This document shows positions 42,824-51,643 of a stretch of DNA of 64,000 bases, one piece after another; position 1 is the first letter of the stretch, and every line of letters starts with the position of its first letter. Source of the stretch: Periplaneta americana. Its lineage: Eukaryota > Arthropoda > Insecta > Blattodea > Blattidae. The stretch covers positions 558,001 to 622,000 of the forward strand of contig NW_027185566.1 in NCBI RefSeq assembly GCF_040183065.1, read 5' to 3'. The notes under the pieces were generated by a model, which had not been told where the DNA came from, searched no databases, and worked only from the letters and a program-made list of their open reading frames with translations. A program made the translations under genes and the position numbers.

Positions 42824-43563
42824 AAAGCTTGTACCTTATTTTTATAAAAAATATACACATCATCCATATTACAACAATTAGATTCCTTTTTCAAATTCTC
42901 TGGGGTATCACAAGCTAATATCCTTTGTTCTCCAATCATACAAACTCGATCTGTTTGTTCTATTTCGTCCATTAAATGAGTTGAAACAACCAAAGCCTTC
43001 CCTTCTTGCTTGAGAGTATGAAATCTTTGCCAAAAAAGCTTTCTTAAACTAGGGTCTATACCTACGGTAGGTTCATCTAAAATGAGTAGATCTGGGTCAT
43101 GTAAAAGAGTAATTCCTAAAGATAGTCGTCTTTTCATACCTCCAGAAAAAGTAGAAATAGGCTTGTGTACATTTCCACTCAACTGCAAAAATTCTAAAAT
43201 ATCTCGAATCCGATGAGCCAACTTGTTCCCCATTAAACCATACATATTGGCAAAATACTCCATATTATCTTGGGCTGTTAGTTCATTATACAGAGCATCC
43301 CCTTGTTCCATATAGCCTATTTTATTTAAAATAGAACGGCAGGGCAATTTTTTACCCAAAACACTGACTTTACCCTGGTTGGGTCTGATAAGCCCCATCA
43401 TAATTTTAATTAATGTTGTTTTGCCTACTCCAGATGGAGCAAACAAAGAGACAATTTCTCCTGCATAAAAACGAAGATTGATCTGATTAAAAATAACTTG
43501 ACGATGATACCTTTTCGTAACACAACTGAAACTAACAACTTCTTTCAAAAACTCCCATCCCAA
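42820..43563 (-). CDS. ABC-2 transporter ATP-binding protein
   Basis: Cytoplasmic ATPase of the exporter with the downstream permease. About 245 residues. Walker A is APSGVGKTTLIK, the signature is FSGGMKRRLSLG, Walker B is LLILDEPTVGIDP, and the switch His is in VVSTHLMDE. No ATG start is evident: TTG at 43563 opens the frame, while TTG at 43548 has GGGAG just upstream, so the first few residues are uncertain. Confidence 0.9.
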   Translation of the reverse strand: MGWEFLKEVVSFSCVTKRYHRQVIFNQINLRFYAGEIVSLFAPSGVGKTTLIKIMMGLIRPNQGKVSVLGKKLPCRSILNKIGYMEQGDALYNELTAQDNMEYFANMYGLMGNKLAHRIRDILEFLQLSGNVHKPISTFSGGMKRRLSLGITLLHDPDLLILDEPTVGIDPSLRKLFWQRFHTLKQEGKALVVSTHLMDEIEQTDRVCMIGEQRILACDTPENLKKESNCCNMDDVYIFYKNKVQAL

Positions 43564-43611
43564 ATCTTAATTCTACCCGCTTATAATATAAGTTTTTTAC
43601 GGATAAATATC

Positions 43612-43654
43612 AAAAAAAAAGAGAAAAACCTCCCCCCTACAAAGAGGAGGGGGG
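43612..43654 (-). terminator. GC-rich terminator of the symporter gene
   Basis: On the minus strand a C-rich then G-rich hairpin (CCTCCTC pairing with GGGGAGG) is followed by TTTTT and a longer T-rich run, directly after the symporter stop. It separates that gene from the ABC exporter genes. Confidence 0.75.
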
Positions 43655-43658
43655 CTGG

Positions 43659-44981
43659 TTAGTTTTCGGCTAAATATTTTTTAGAATCATAATTTTTGGT
43701 GAGTTTTGCCGTCACTAATGTGGCTGTCCAACCTCCAGAAACGTTCACCATAGTCCTTCCCATGTCAATGAGAGGTTCTATAGCCAAAAATATTCCCACT
43801 AGATCAATAGGCAATCCCATCAGAGGGAGTACAATCAGTGCAGCTAAGGTTCCTCCTCCGCCCACTCCTGCTACCCCTAATGAACTAATGGCTGTAATAA
43901 CCACTAGTTTTCCAATAAATGCCATACTAATAGGGTCTATACCTACCAAGGGTGCTGTCATAAATGCAAGAACAGCAGGATAAATTCCAGCACAACCATT
44001 TTGACCAATAGTAAGAGCCAATGTTGGTCCTATCCCTGCTAGATCCGCATTGACTCCCATTTTATTTTCTAAGGTTTCTTTGGATAGCGGAAGAGCTGCC
44101 CCAGAACTAGCCGTGGAAAATGCAAAAAGCAAAGGACTCATCCCTTTTTTAAGAAAAATGAGTGGATTGTATCCAAAGATGGTGATAATGATCAGATGCA
44201 TAATAAAAACAACAATTACAGCCGTATAAACAGTAACAAAAAACTGCAAAAATGATCCAAAAACTTGGGAATAATTACCCAATACAGTTTTTGCCATAAT
44301 AGGAATTAAAAAATAAGGAGTTAAACGCACAACAAAACGAACGACCACAAAAACTAGTCTTTCAAAGCTCATCACATTGTTGTACAGTACTTCATAAAAC
44401 TTGGCGGAAGCATCTTTAAGAGTCAGTGCTGCAAACCCCATAACAAAAGAAATAAAAACAACTGACAATAAAGCATTATCCCCTATCCCAACAAAAGAAG
44501 CAAAAGGATTCGTTGGAATGATACTGAGCAAAAGTCCAATAATATCTGTAGAAACTACAGGAGCATCATGTTTTTCTAAGCCCTGAAAAAAACTAGCTTT
44601 TAACCCCATAAAATCGGCAACAAAAAGCCCAATAATTGCCGAAAGCATAGCTGTAATTAATAAAGTTCCTATAATACCTGTTAAAAATTTAGCCATATCA
44701 CTTTTTTTTGCAATCTTAAGAAGTGCACTCACAATAGAAACAAAAACTAAAGGGGTAACAGTCATTTTAAGAAGTCTCATATAAACCGTACTAAAATGCC
44801 CATAACTGGCAACCGTTCCTACTACTTGTTGAGTTGTTAAAAACGCTTTTAAAATAAAACCCAACACAATACCCAAAACCAGCCCCATAAGAGCTCTTTT
44901 GCTGGTGGAAGAAATTCGCTTTCCTGTTAAAAAAATGATGTAAAAAGATCCTAACAAGAGGATGATAGATAATATATTCAT
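43659..44981 (-). CDS. DAACS-family symporter, TcyP-like
   Basis: Sodium- or proton-coupled carrier of the dicarboxylate/amino acid:cation symporter family, 440 residues with eight helices and two re-entrant loops. The re-entrant loop STASSGAALPLS and the motif GQNGCAGIYPAVLAFM resemble L-cystine importers (TcyP/YdjN) more than glutamate carriers; substrate is inferred. I start at the ATG at 44981 with GAGGAGT upstream. It has a paralogue at 52604-54001. Divergent from the small secreted gene cluster. Confidence 0.87.
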   Translation of the reverse strand: MNILSIILLLGSFYIIFLTGKRISSTSKRALMGLVLGIVLGFILKAFLTTQQVVGTVASYGHFSTVYMRLLKMTVTPLVFVSIVSALLKIAKKSDMAKFLTGIIGTLLITAMLSAIIGLFVADFMGLKASFFQGLEKHDAPVVSTDIIGLLLSIIPTNPFASFVGIGDNALLSVVFISFVMGFAALTLKDASAKFYEVLYNNVMSFERLVFVVVRFVVRLTPYFLIPIMAKTVLGNYSQVFGSFLQFFVTVYTAVIVVFIMHLIIITIFGYNPLIFLKKGMSPLLFAFSTASSGAALPLSKETLENKMGVNADLAGIGPTLALTIGQNGCAGIYPAVLAFMTAPLVGIDPISMAFIGKLVVITAISSLGVAGVGGGGTLAALIVLPLMGLPIDLVGIFLAIEPLIDMGRTMVNVSGGWTATLVTAKLTKNYDSKKYLAEN

Positions 44982-45143
44982 AAACACTCCTCGTTACATA
45001 ATAAAAATTATCTAGTTTTGTAAAATAAAATTGTCGTGGATAAATTGGACTCATAGACTATGAGCTAATTTTGATTATACCGTCATGTCAGATTCATAAA
45101 TGCCCCCATTTTCTAGAAAAATTTCAGAAATTTTTTGAATATT

Positions 45144-45169
45144 ATACTTCAACATAAAAATTGAAGTAT
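45144..45169. promoter_or_regulatory. Inverted repeat upstream of the small secreted gene cluster
   Basis: ATACTTCAA and TTGAAGTAT form a perfect nine-base symmetry around eight bases, 36 bases before the first gene's start. A TTTTCTAGA element occurs on each side (about 45112 and 45171). Operator or 5'-UTR hairpin; no known regulator matches. Confidence 0.4.
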
Positions 45170-45204
45170 ATTTTCTAGAGAACAATTCAAATATAATAAG
45201 GTTC

Positions 45205-45549
45205 ATGAAAATGACAAAAATAAAAATTTTTTTACCCCTTGTTACCTTAGTCTTTCTCTCTTCTTATTCTTTATACGCTGGAACTATGCGTAAAGATAAC
45301 AAGTTTTGGGATATTACCATTTATGAAGTCAAGGATCCAAAACAGGCAGATATTGTCGTATACCAAGTCAAGCACTTTGAAGAATCACAGGGAGAAGACT
45401 ATCTTTGGAAATGGGAACAATTTGGGAAAACTGCCGTTAAATTTGTAGATGCTATAGATGAAGCCAACCTTGTTGTTTACTTTACCCAAAACAAAAGAGA
45501 AGCTGGTTGGAAAAGAATACACCCCCTCAAAGGAAAACTACTGGAATAA
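45205..45549 (+). CDS. Small secreted repeat protein, copy 1 of 3
   Basis: A 114-residue product with a signal peptide (about 1-24, ending LYAG) and a mature part made of short related strands of the pattern xVxVYxxxxxxxADLVVYxV, with a conserved tail EAGWKRIHPLKGKLL. The pattern recalls DUF6150-type proteins, but I cannot confirm that by search. AAGG precedes the first ATG; the ATG six bases later is also possible. First of three tandem paralogues on one transcript; presumably periplasmic or surface located. Function unknown. Confidence 0.72.
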   Translation: MKMTKIKIFLPLVTLVFLSSYSLYAGTMRKDNKFWDITIYEVKDPKQADIVVYQVKHFEESQGEDYLWKWEQFGKTAVKFVDAIDEANLVVYFTQNKREAGWKRIHPLKGKLLE

Positions 45550-45551
45550 CT

Positions 45552-45878
45552 ATGAAATTTTATACATTATTTTCTCTGATTCTTGTCCCACAACTGTTGT
45601 TTGGTTTATCTATCCAAAAGGATACTTTTGGTGATATAACAGTTTTTTTTACTCAGTACCCAAGTCAAGCAGATTTGCTAGTATATATTACCGATATTCC
45701 AAGTGTCGCAGTAAGAAAAGAAGAAATCTGGCGATGGGTAGAAGTAAATCCAGATCTAAAAATTCGGCTCACCCACATCAGGAGTGCAGCAGACTTGGTT
45801 GTCTCTTTTACTTCTTTCAGATCTCAGGCTGGTTGGAGAAAACAACATCCTCTAAAAAATAAATTATTAAGGAAATAA
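45552..45878 (+). CDS. Small secreted repeat protein, copy 2 of 3
   Basis: A 108-residue paralogue of its neighbours: signal peptide ending LLFG, then IQKDTFGDITVFFTQ, a QADLLVYI strand, the EIWRWVEVNPDLKI segment and the tail QAGWRKQHPLKNKLL. I take the ATG at 45552, two bases after the copy-1 stop, since the longer frame from 45507 would lie inside copy 1 and hide the signal peptide. Confidence 0.72.
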   Translation: MKFYTLFSLILVPQLLFGLSIQKDTFGDITVFFTQYPSQADLLVYITDIPSVAVRKEEIWRWVEVNPDLKIRLTHIRSAADLVVSFTSFRSQAGWRKQHPLKNKLLRK

Positions 45879-45882
45879 AACT

Positions 45883-46212
45883 ATGAAAAAAAAAGTATGT
45901 TTATTACTCATTCTCTTTTTCGTTCCCATTGCAAATTTTGCCATTACGGTGCAAAAAGATACTTTCGCAGATGTTAAAGTCTTTGTTACTTCTTCTGCGG
46001 CAGAGGCAGATTTGGTGGTTTATGTGGATCCTTCTTTCCCAGAACATAATCAAGAAGAAATCTGGCAATGGACTCAGAGTTTTCCTGACTTAAAGATTGC
46101 TTTAACAGATGACCGATCTTATGCAAAACTTAAAGTTTTCTTTGCCTCTTCTAGAGGGGAGGCCAAATGGAACAATCCGAGTCATCCTTTAAAAGGTCGT
46201 TTAATTAAATAA
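45883..46212 (+). CDS. Small secreted repeat protein, copy 3 of 3
   Basis: A 109-residue paralogue: signal peptide ending NFAI, then VQKDTFADVKVFVTS, an EADLVVYV strand, EIWQWTQSFPDLKI and the tail AKWNNPSHPLKGRLI. It is closest to copy 2 (shared QKDTFxD and PDLKI). AAGGAAAT precedes the ATG, four bases after the copy-2 stop. The tail has lost the Gly of the AGW motif found in the other copies. Confidence 0.72.
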   Translation: MKKKVCLLLILFFVPIANFAITVQKDTFADVKVFVTSSAAEADLVVYVDPSFPEHNQEEIWQWTQSFPDLKIALTDDRSYAKLKVFFASSRGEAKWNNPSHPLKGRLIK

Positions 46213-46214
46213 CC

Positions 46215-46550
46215 ATGAAAGTAGCTTTTACCACTGTATTGCTCGTTTGTTCTAATATTTTTATGCTTTTTGCTTGGTATGGGCATCTTAAAAATTTGCA
46301 GACAAAGCCTTTTTATTGGGCAGCTATTGTAAGTTGGGGTATTGCTTTTTTTGAATATATACTCCAAGTTCCAGCTAATAGAATAGGCTATACGGTTATG
46401 GATATTTGGCAGTTAAAAATGTTACAAGAGATTATTACTTTGGGGGTTTTTGTCCCCTTTAGTATTTATTTTATGGGTACACCTTTCAAATTAGATTTTA
46501 TTTGGGCTGGATTTTGCCTTTTAGGGGCTGTTTACTTTATTTTTAGATAA
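46215..46550 (+). CDS. DUF486-family small membrane protein
   Basis: A 111-residue integral membrane protein with four hydrophobic helices. SNIFMLFAWYGHLK at the N-terminus and FFEYILQVPANRIGY are the DUF486 signature; the family is of unknown function and resembles small multidrug-resistance-like proteins in size. It starts two bases after copy 3 of the secreted proteins, so all four genes form one transcript. Confidence 0.83.
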   Translation: MKVAFTTVLLVCSNIFMLFAWYGHLKNLQTKPFYWAAIVSWGIAFFEYILQVPANRIGYTVMDIWQLKMLQEIITLGVFVPFSIYFMGTPFKLDFIWAGFCLLGAVYFIFR

Positions 46551-46640
46551 CTTATCACAAGAAAATTTCATTTTCCTACTAAATGGCATTAAATTTCTCT
46601 TTCGTTAATTTTTATTAAAAAAGGGGAAAGGGACACCATA

Positions 46641-47687
46641 TTGGCACATATTTTAGAGCTTGTAGGATTAACCAAGGTTTTTAATGGAAATGTAAGTGTT
46701 TCAGATGTTAACTTACAAATTACCAAGAATGAATTTATTACTTTACTCGGTCCATCTGGTAGTGGAAAAACAACCATACTAAGAATGATTGGAGGGTTTG
46801 AAACTCCTACTTCGGGTGATATTTTATTCAATGGAGTTTCTATAAAAAATATTCCCTCTCATAAGCGATCCGTTAATACCGTGTTTCAAAAATACGCCCT
46901 TTTTCCACATATGACCGTTTTTGAAAATATTGCATTTGGTCTAAAAATCAGAAGAGTTCCTCCCGGCATCATAAAAAACAAAGTAGCAGATATGCTACAG
47001 TTGGTTCGTCTATCTGGCTATGAGGATCGTTATCCTCAATCTCTTAGCGGTGGGCAACAACAGAGGGTAGCTATAGCAAGAGCTTTAGTGAACGAACCCT
47101 CTGTACTTCTTCTAGATGAACCATTAGGAGCCCTAGATCTCAAACTAAGACAGAATATGCAAAAAGAACTCAAAGCTATTCAGAGAAGTATTGGAATCAC
47201 CTTTATGTTTATCACTCACGACCAAGAAGAAGCACTTTCTATGAGCGACAGGATCGTCGTCCTCAATCAAGGAAAAATTGCCCAATTGGGTACTCCACTA
47301 CAAGTTTATAATGACCCAGAAAACGCTTTTGTAGCCGATTTTATTGGAGAAAGCAATATATTACCAGCAGTGATGATAAAAGAATACCGAGTTCAATTTT
47401 TAGGAGAAGAATTTGAATGTGTAGATCAAGGCTTTGGGACAGAAGCAATTGAAGTAGTCCTAAGACCTGAAGATATCACACCTGTTCCCTATTCACCTCA
47501 GATCCCTTTATGGGGTATTGTGAAACACACAGTATTTATGGGTGTCCATTATGAAATTACCGTTTTTGTAAATAATACAATGGATATGATTGTACATAGT
47601 ACAGATAATCAAACAGAGGGAGATAAAATTTCTTTATCCATTGATCCTGATGATATCCATGTTATGAGAAAGACCTATGATTCTTAG
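46641..47687 (+). CDS. potA: Spermidine/putrescine ABC transporter ATPase
   Basis: Cytoplasmic ATPase of the PotABCD polyamine importer, 348 residues. Walker A is GPSGSGKTTILRM, the signature is LSGGQQQRVAIARAL, Walker B is LLLDEPLGALD, and the H-loop is FITHDQEEAL; a C-terminal TOBE-like regulatory domain follows from about 240. The start is a TTG at 46641 with AAAGGG upstream; no ATG is available. It overlaps potB by 11 bases. Confidence 0.95.
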   Translation: MAHILELVGLTKVFNGNVSVSDVNLQITKNEFITLLGPSGSGKTTILRMIGGFETPTSGDILFNGVSIKNIPSHKRSVNTVFQKYALFPHMTVFENIAFGLKIRRVPPGIIKNKVADMLQLVRLSGYEDRYPQSLSGGQQQRVAIARALVNEPSVLLLDEPLGALDLKLRQNMQKELKAIQRSIGITFMFITHDQEEALSMSDRIVVLNQGKIAQLGTPLQVYNDPENAFVADFIGESNILPAVMIKEYRVQFLGEEFECVDQGFGTEAIEVVLRPEDITPVPYSPQIPLWGIVKHTVFMGVHYEITVFVNNTMDMIVHSTDNQTEGDKISLSIDPDDIHVMRKTYDS

Positions 47688-48501
47688 ATTTTCCAGAGCC
47701 ATCTATATTTTTTTTCTCATAGCACTAGTCATTGCACCAATGTTTATTATATTTGTTTTTAGTATTACAGATCAGCAATGGCACTTCACGTTACAAAATT
47801 ATTTTCATGTTTTTTCTCACCCTTCTCACTTGGTAATCTATAAGCGAAGTATAGAAGTCGCAGTACTCACCACTCTTTTATGTTTTATTGTGGCCTATCC
47901 AGTGGCTTATTTTATAGCCAATGTAAAAAAGAAACATCAAAGTACTCTTATTTTAATGTTAGTGATTCCTATTTGGACCAACTTTGTTTTAAGAACTTAC
48001 GCTTGGGTGAAGCTCTTGGGTAATAATGGTTTTTTAAATAATTTATTGGGTGTTTTTGGAATTCAACCAATCCAGTTTTTATACAACGAATGGTCCATTA
48101 TTTTCGGGATGTTTTACAATCTTCTCCCATTTATGATTTTTCCTATTTATAATATTCTTTCCAAAATTGATAAAATCTACCCAGAAGCAGCTTATGATTT
48201 AGGAGCATCCCGTTGGGAGGTCTTTTATAAAATTATTTTTCCACTCAGTCTAACAGGAGTAAAAAATGGAATTCTTCTCGTGTTTATTCCATCTATTACT
48301 TTTTTTGCAGTGGCAGATTTGTTAGGTGGAGCTAAAGGGATGCTGTTAGGAAACTTAATTAACCAAACATTTTTTATTATGAGGGATTGGCATTTAGGTT
48401 CTAGCATTTCTGTGATGCTGATGCTGGTTATTGGAATAGTTTTTTTATTACTGAATATCCCTAGCTGGATAAAAAAACGACAGGAGTGGTCTTTTGAATA
48501 A
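47677..48501 (+). CDS. potB: Spermidine/putrescine ABC transporter permease
   Basis: One of two inner-membrane subunits, 274 residues with six helices. The EAA loop that docks to PotA is EAAYDLGASRWEVFYKI. It overlaps both potA and potC, as is usual for this operon. Together with PotC it forms the polyamine channel. Confidence 0.94.
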   Translation: MILRFSRAIYIFFLIALVIAPMFIIFVFSITDQQWHFTLQNYFHVFSHPSHLVIYKRSIEVAVLTTLLCFIVAYPVAYFIANVKKKHQSTLILMLVIPIWTNFVLRTYAWVKLLGNNGFLNNLLGVFGIQPIQFLYNEWSIIFGMFYNLLPFMIFPIYNILSKIDKIYPEAAYDLGASRWEVFYKIIFPLSLTGVKNGILLVFIPSITFFAVADLLGGAKGMLLGNLINQTFFIMRDWHLGSSISVMLMLVIGIVFLLLNIPSWIKKRQEWSFE

Positions 48502-49279
48502 ACAAACCCCCGCTTGGCTGAAATATTTAACTATCTGCACAATGATTTTTCTGTATCTTCCTATTGTTGTGCTTATGATATATTCTTTCAATGAATCTTC
48601 ATCGAGTTTTAGATTTACTGGATTTTCCCTCAAGTGGTACCATAAACTATTTACGGACAGTGCTATCCAATCTGCCATGAAAAATACTCTTCTAATAGGT
48701 ATATTTTCTTCTATTATTTCTACTTTTATAGGAGTTTTAGGGAGCTATGTTTTATACCGTGCCAAAAAACTCACTCGCAATGCCCTGATGTTTACCAATA
48801 GTATCCCTATCATTAATCCAGATTTAATTACTGGGGTTGGGCTTTTTATGTTTTTTATGTTTGTAGGGATAAAACTGGGTTTTACCTCTCTTCTTTTAGC
48901 CCATATTTCATTTAGTATCCCCTATGCCGTTTTAACTATCTACCCTAGGTTAAAAACTCTTTCTCGTTATAGCATAGAGGCTGCCTATGACTTAGGAGCA
49001 TCTGAAACACAAACTTTCCTTAAGGTAATTTTACCGCAATTAAAAACAGCCATCGTTTCCGCTTTGCTCATTTGTTTCACTCTCTCTATTGATGATTTTA
49101 TTATCTCTTTTTTTACAACAGGAAACAATATCAATAATCTATCTATGTTAATTTATTCTATTGCCCGTCGTGGAGTCAATCCGTCTATTAATGCTCTTTC
49201 TACTTTGATGTTTGTTGTAATTTTTATACTATTACTAATCATTAATAAAAAAAGTAGTTTGGAACAACTGGAGGGTTAA
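48494..49279 (+). CDS. potC: Spermidine/putrescine ABC transporter permease
   Basis: Second permease subunit, 261 residues with six helices; its EAA loop is EAAYDLGASETQTFLKV. The start is probably the TTG at 48494, seven bases after AGGAG inside potB. A 60-base gap follows before potD. Confidence 0.93.
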   Translation: MNKQTPAWLKYLTICTMIFLYLPIVVLMIYSFNESSSSFRFTGFSLKWYHKLFTDSAIQSAMKNTLLIGIFSSIISTFIGVLGSYVLYRAKKLTRNALMFTNSIPIINPDLITGVGLFMFFMFVGIKLGFTSLLLAHISFSIPYAVLTIYPRLKTLSRYSIEAAYDLGASETQTFLKVILPQLKTAIVSALLICFTLSIDDFIISFFTTGNNINNLSMLIYSIARRGVNPSINALSTLMFVVIFILLLIINKKSSLEQLEG

Positions 49280-49339
49280 AGAATTATATTTATGCACAGA
49301 TAAATTTGTTGTTTATATAAAAAAAATAAGGAGAGGAAT

Positions 49340-50398
49340 ATGAAAAAATATTTCCATTGGAGTATCATTGTTATGACTCTATTTTTTGTAGGTTGTTCTG
49401 CAAAAGACCAAACACCAGTTCTGAGATTTTTTTCTTGGAACGACTATTATGACACTTCTATTATTCAACAATTTGAAGAAGAAAATCACGTTCGAGTTCA
49501 AATTGATTATTTTGCCAATAATGAAGAAGCTCTCGCTAAAATAGAGCAACAAATGGCAACTAATGACGGTGATCCAGGATTCGATGTGTTTTTTCCATCA
49601 GATTATATCATCGAGTATCTAAAAAATAAAAATATGTTGGAAAAACTGGATATAAATGCCATGCCACATATAAAAAATAATATCCTCCCTCAGTTAAAAA
49701 CTCCTATAGATCCTGCTCATGAATATTCTGTTCCTTACGCTTGGGGATCCACTGGTATTGTTTATAACACAAAATTTGTTAAAGAACCAGTGGATAGTTG
49801 GAAAATGGTTTTGGATCCCAATCCTAAATATAAGGGGAAAATTTTGATGATCGACTCTCCTAAAGAATTGGTAGGGATTGCATTAAAGTATTTAGGTTAC
49901 CATTTTAACGATCATAACCCAGCACATCTAAAACAAGCAGAAGAACTCCTCAAAAAACAATCCGCTTTTGTACTCAACTACAATGGAGATGCTATTCAAG
50001 AAAGTTTACCTAATGAAGAGGCTTATCTAGCAGTCTCTTGGTCTGCTGAAGCACGTTACGCTATGGAAAAAAACCCAAATCTCAGATTTAGTATTCCCAA
50101 AGAAGGTTCCAATATTTGGATGGATGCTTTTGTCGTATTGAAAAGCACAAAACAAAAGGAACTAGCAGAAAAATTTATTGATTTTTGGTACAGAGATGAT
50201 ATTATGAAAAAGAATTGGGACTATATGCATATGTCCGTTCCTAGTCTTTCTTTTTTAAAAACTTTACCTAAAGAAGAACAAGAAAATGCAACCTTTTACC
50301 CTCGAGGGGTTTTGTTAAAAAAATTAGATTTTAACAGAGATACTGACAAAACAACAAGAGAAAATCTAGCCAATATTTATACTAATATTCGCTCTTAG
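49340..50398 (+). CDS. potD: Spermidine/putrescine-binding lipoprotein
   Basis: Extracytoplasmic substrate-binding protein of the polyamine importer, 352 residues. The signal ends in FVGC (Cys 19), so it is lipid-anchored. The mature part has the family's FFSWNDYYD start, a DVFFPSDYII hinge strand and PYAWGSTGIVYN. AAGGAGAGG lies upstream of the ATG. The acidic and aromatic residues expected for polyamine binding are present in general but were not aligned one by one. Confidence 0.94.
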   Translation: MKKYFHWSIIVMTLFFVGCSAKDQTPVLRFFSWNDYYDTSIIQQFEEENHVRVQIDYFANNEEALAKIEQQMATNDGDPGFDVFFPSDYIIEYLKNKNMLEKLDINAMPHIKNNILPQLKTPIDPAHEYSVPYAWGSTGIVYNTKFVKEPVDSWKMVLDPNPKYKGKILMIDSPKELVGIALKYLGYHFNDHNPAHLKQAEELLKKQSAFVLNYNGDAIQESLPNEEAYLAVSWSAEARYAMEKNPNLRFSIPKEGSNIWMDAFVVLKSTKQKELAEKFIDFWYRDDIMKKNWDYMHMSVPSLSFLKTLPKEEQENATFYPRGVLLKKLDFNRDTDKTTRENLANIYTNIRS

Positions 50399-50410
50399 TA
50401 TCGTCTTTCT

Positions 50411-50435
50411 CACCTTAGATATTTTTTCTAAGGTG
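50411..50435 (+). terminator. Hairpin after potD
   Basis: CACCTTAGA and TCTAAGGTG form a perfect nine-base-pair stem 13 bases after the potD stop. A T run does not follow directly, so it is a probable rather than certain terminator between potD and crcB. Confidence 0.5.
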
Positions 50436-50470
50436 GGGGAGCTTTACCCATTTATTTTTTAGGGGATTTT

Positions 50471-50833
50471 ATGTTTCATTTTTTTCTTGTCGCTTTAGGA
50501 GCTATTATTGGGGGTGCTTTGAGATACTGGATTACACTTATTCCATTTAATCTTTTTCCTAATTCACAACTTTTTATGGTAGTATGGATCAATATCTCTG
50601 GCTCTGCTATAATAGGTCTTTTAAGTTCACTTTCCTTAAGTTACGAATGGACACTTTTCTCTATTGTTGGTTTATTAGGTTCTTTTACAACATTTTCCAG
50701 TTTTACTGCTGGTTTCTTCAAATTGTTAGACCAATCCCCAAGCATGGCACTAGGTTATCTATTGCTTTCCGTTATTGGGAGTTTTCTATGCTTCTGGTTA
50801 GTACGCGCTATCACACTAAAATTTTTAGGTTAG
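50471..50833 (+). CDS. crcB: Fluoride channel CrcB/Fluc
   Basis: A small four-helix membrane protein (120 residues) that works as a dual-topology dimer exporting fluoride. Signatures: GGALRYW in helix 1, the NISGSAIIG segment and GLLGSFTTFSSF in helix 3. GGGGATTT precedes the ATG. I see no fluoride-riboswitch core in the 72 bases upstream. Its last bases overlap the convergent 54-residue gene. Confidence 0.93.
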   Translation: MFHFFLVALGAIIGGALRYWITLIPFNLFPNSQLFMVVWINISGSAIIGLLSSLSLSYEWTLFSIVGLLGSFTTFSSFTAGFFKLLDQSPSMALGYLLLSVIGSFLCFWLVRAITLKFLG

Positions 50834-50994
50834 CATTCCCCAGGGTGATCCAAAAAATCAACTTTGAATGTATCTTTCTCTGAAATCAGAAGATCTTCCT
50901 CTTCCGGCACATCGTTGATAAAATTGAGAAGAAAAAATTCCTTGTTCTTCAATATTTGCTCTTTAATAGTCTTCATATCTTCGGAAGGTTGCAT
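50830..50994 (-). CDS. Small acidic protein, 54 residues
   Basis: A short open frame begins MQPSEDMKTIKEQIL and ends LDHPGEC, opposite and just beyond crcB. It has a helical N-terminal half and a very acidic middle (PEEEDLL), no signal peptide and no membrane segment. The ribosome-binding site is weak (GTGAG about ten bases upstream). It fills most of the gap between crcB and the next minus-strand gene, and its codon use looks natural. Function unknown; could still be chance. Confidence 0.45.
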   Translation of the reverse strand: MQPSEDMKTIKEQILKNKEFFLLNFINDVPEEEDLLISEKDTFKVDFLDHPGEC

Positions 50995-51058
50995 ATATAA
51001 AACTCACTTGATTTATTTTAATCTTAAAAACATATTTTTCATCTACAGTCCAACAAAA

Positions 51059-51562
51059 TCAAGAATCTAATCTCAAATGCTCCGTTTTCTTTTTTTTGGA
51101 GGACCATCGGAACAAAAACAACATTAAATATAAAACATTCATGACTAAAAAATCTAAGAAAATATTATAGTCAAATTCTCCCAAAGCTTTAAAAATATAG
51201 CACAAACTTACAAATAATATGGCATCCATAAAGTTGGCAAAAACAGTAATAAAAGGACGTATTTTGTTATTAATAAAACGACGGGTCAATAGATAATCTA
51301 AAGTTTCGCTGACAATGGAAACACACAGACTAATAACAGCTACTTTCTCCTTGTTAAAAATCTCCAAAACAACTAAAAAAGCCAAGCAAGAAACTAAAAC
51401 GACCCACAAACGCTTAAGTCCATGACGATCTTTTTGTAAATCAAAAATATAGTCTCGAGCTAGAAGGAACGGATCTGCATAAGAAATAAACTTATACCCA
51501 TAAGGAGTGAGAACTGGCACTAAAAAAGTAAAAAGGATAACTAAAAAGAATGAAATATTCAT
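51059..51562 (-). CDS. Unknown membrane protein, 167 residues
   Basis: About five or six hydrophobic segments and a very basic C-terminus (SSKKKKTE). The region SIVSETLDYLLTRRF and NFMDAILFVSL faintly resembles the VUT/queuosine-precursor transporter group, but I would not assign it on that. It is transcribed away from trxB. The ribosome-binding site is not clear. Confidence 0.65.
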   Translation of the reverse strand: MNISFFLVILFTFLVPVLTPYGYKFISYADPFLLARDYIFDLQKDRHGLKRLWVVLVSCLAFLVVLEIFNKEKVAVISLCVSIVSETLDYLLTRRFINNKIRPFITVFANFMDAILFVSLCYIFKALGEFDYNIFLDFLVMNVLYLMLFLFRWSSKKKKTEHLRLDS

Positions 51563-51643
51563 AAAACCCCAAAATAAAAAGAAAAAATTGACATTGCGTC
51601 ATATAATATATTAATTTTTATTAGCAAAACCTAGGAGGTTTTT

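Noticed and set aside
50399-50470. Possible fluoride riboswitch before crcB
   Set aside because: Only a simple potD-terminator-like hairpin is seen; the conserved fluoride aptamer core is absent.
50864-51070. 68-residue plus-strand frame after crcB
   Set aside because: Ser/Phe/Ile-rich with no start signal; the opposite-strand 54-residue frame has a more protein-like composition.
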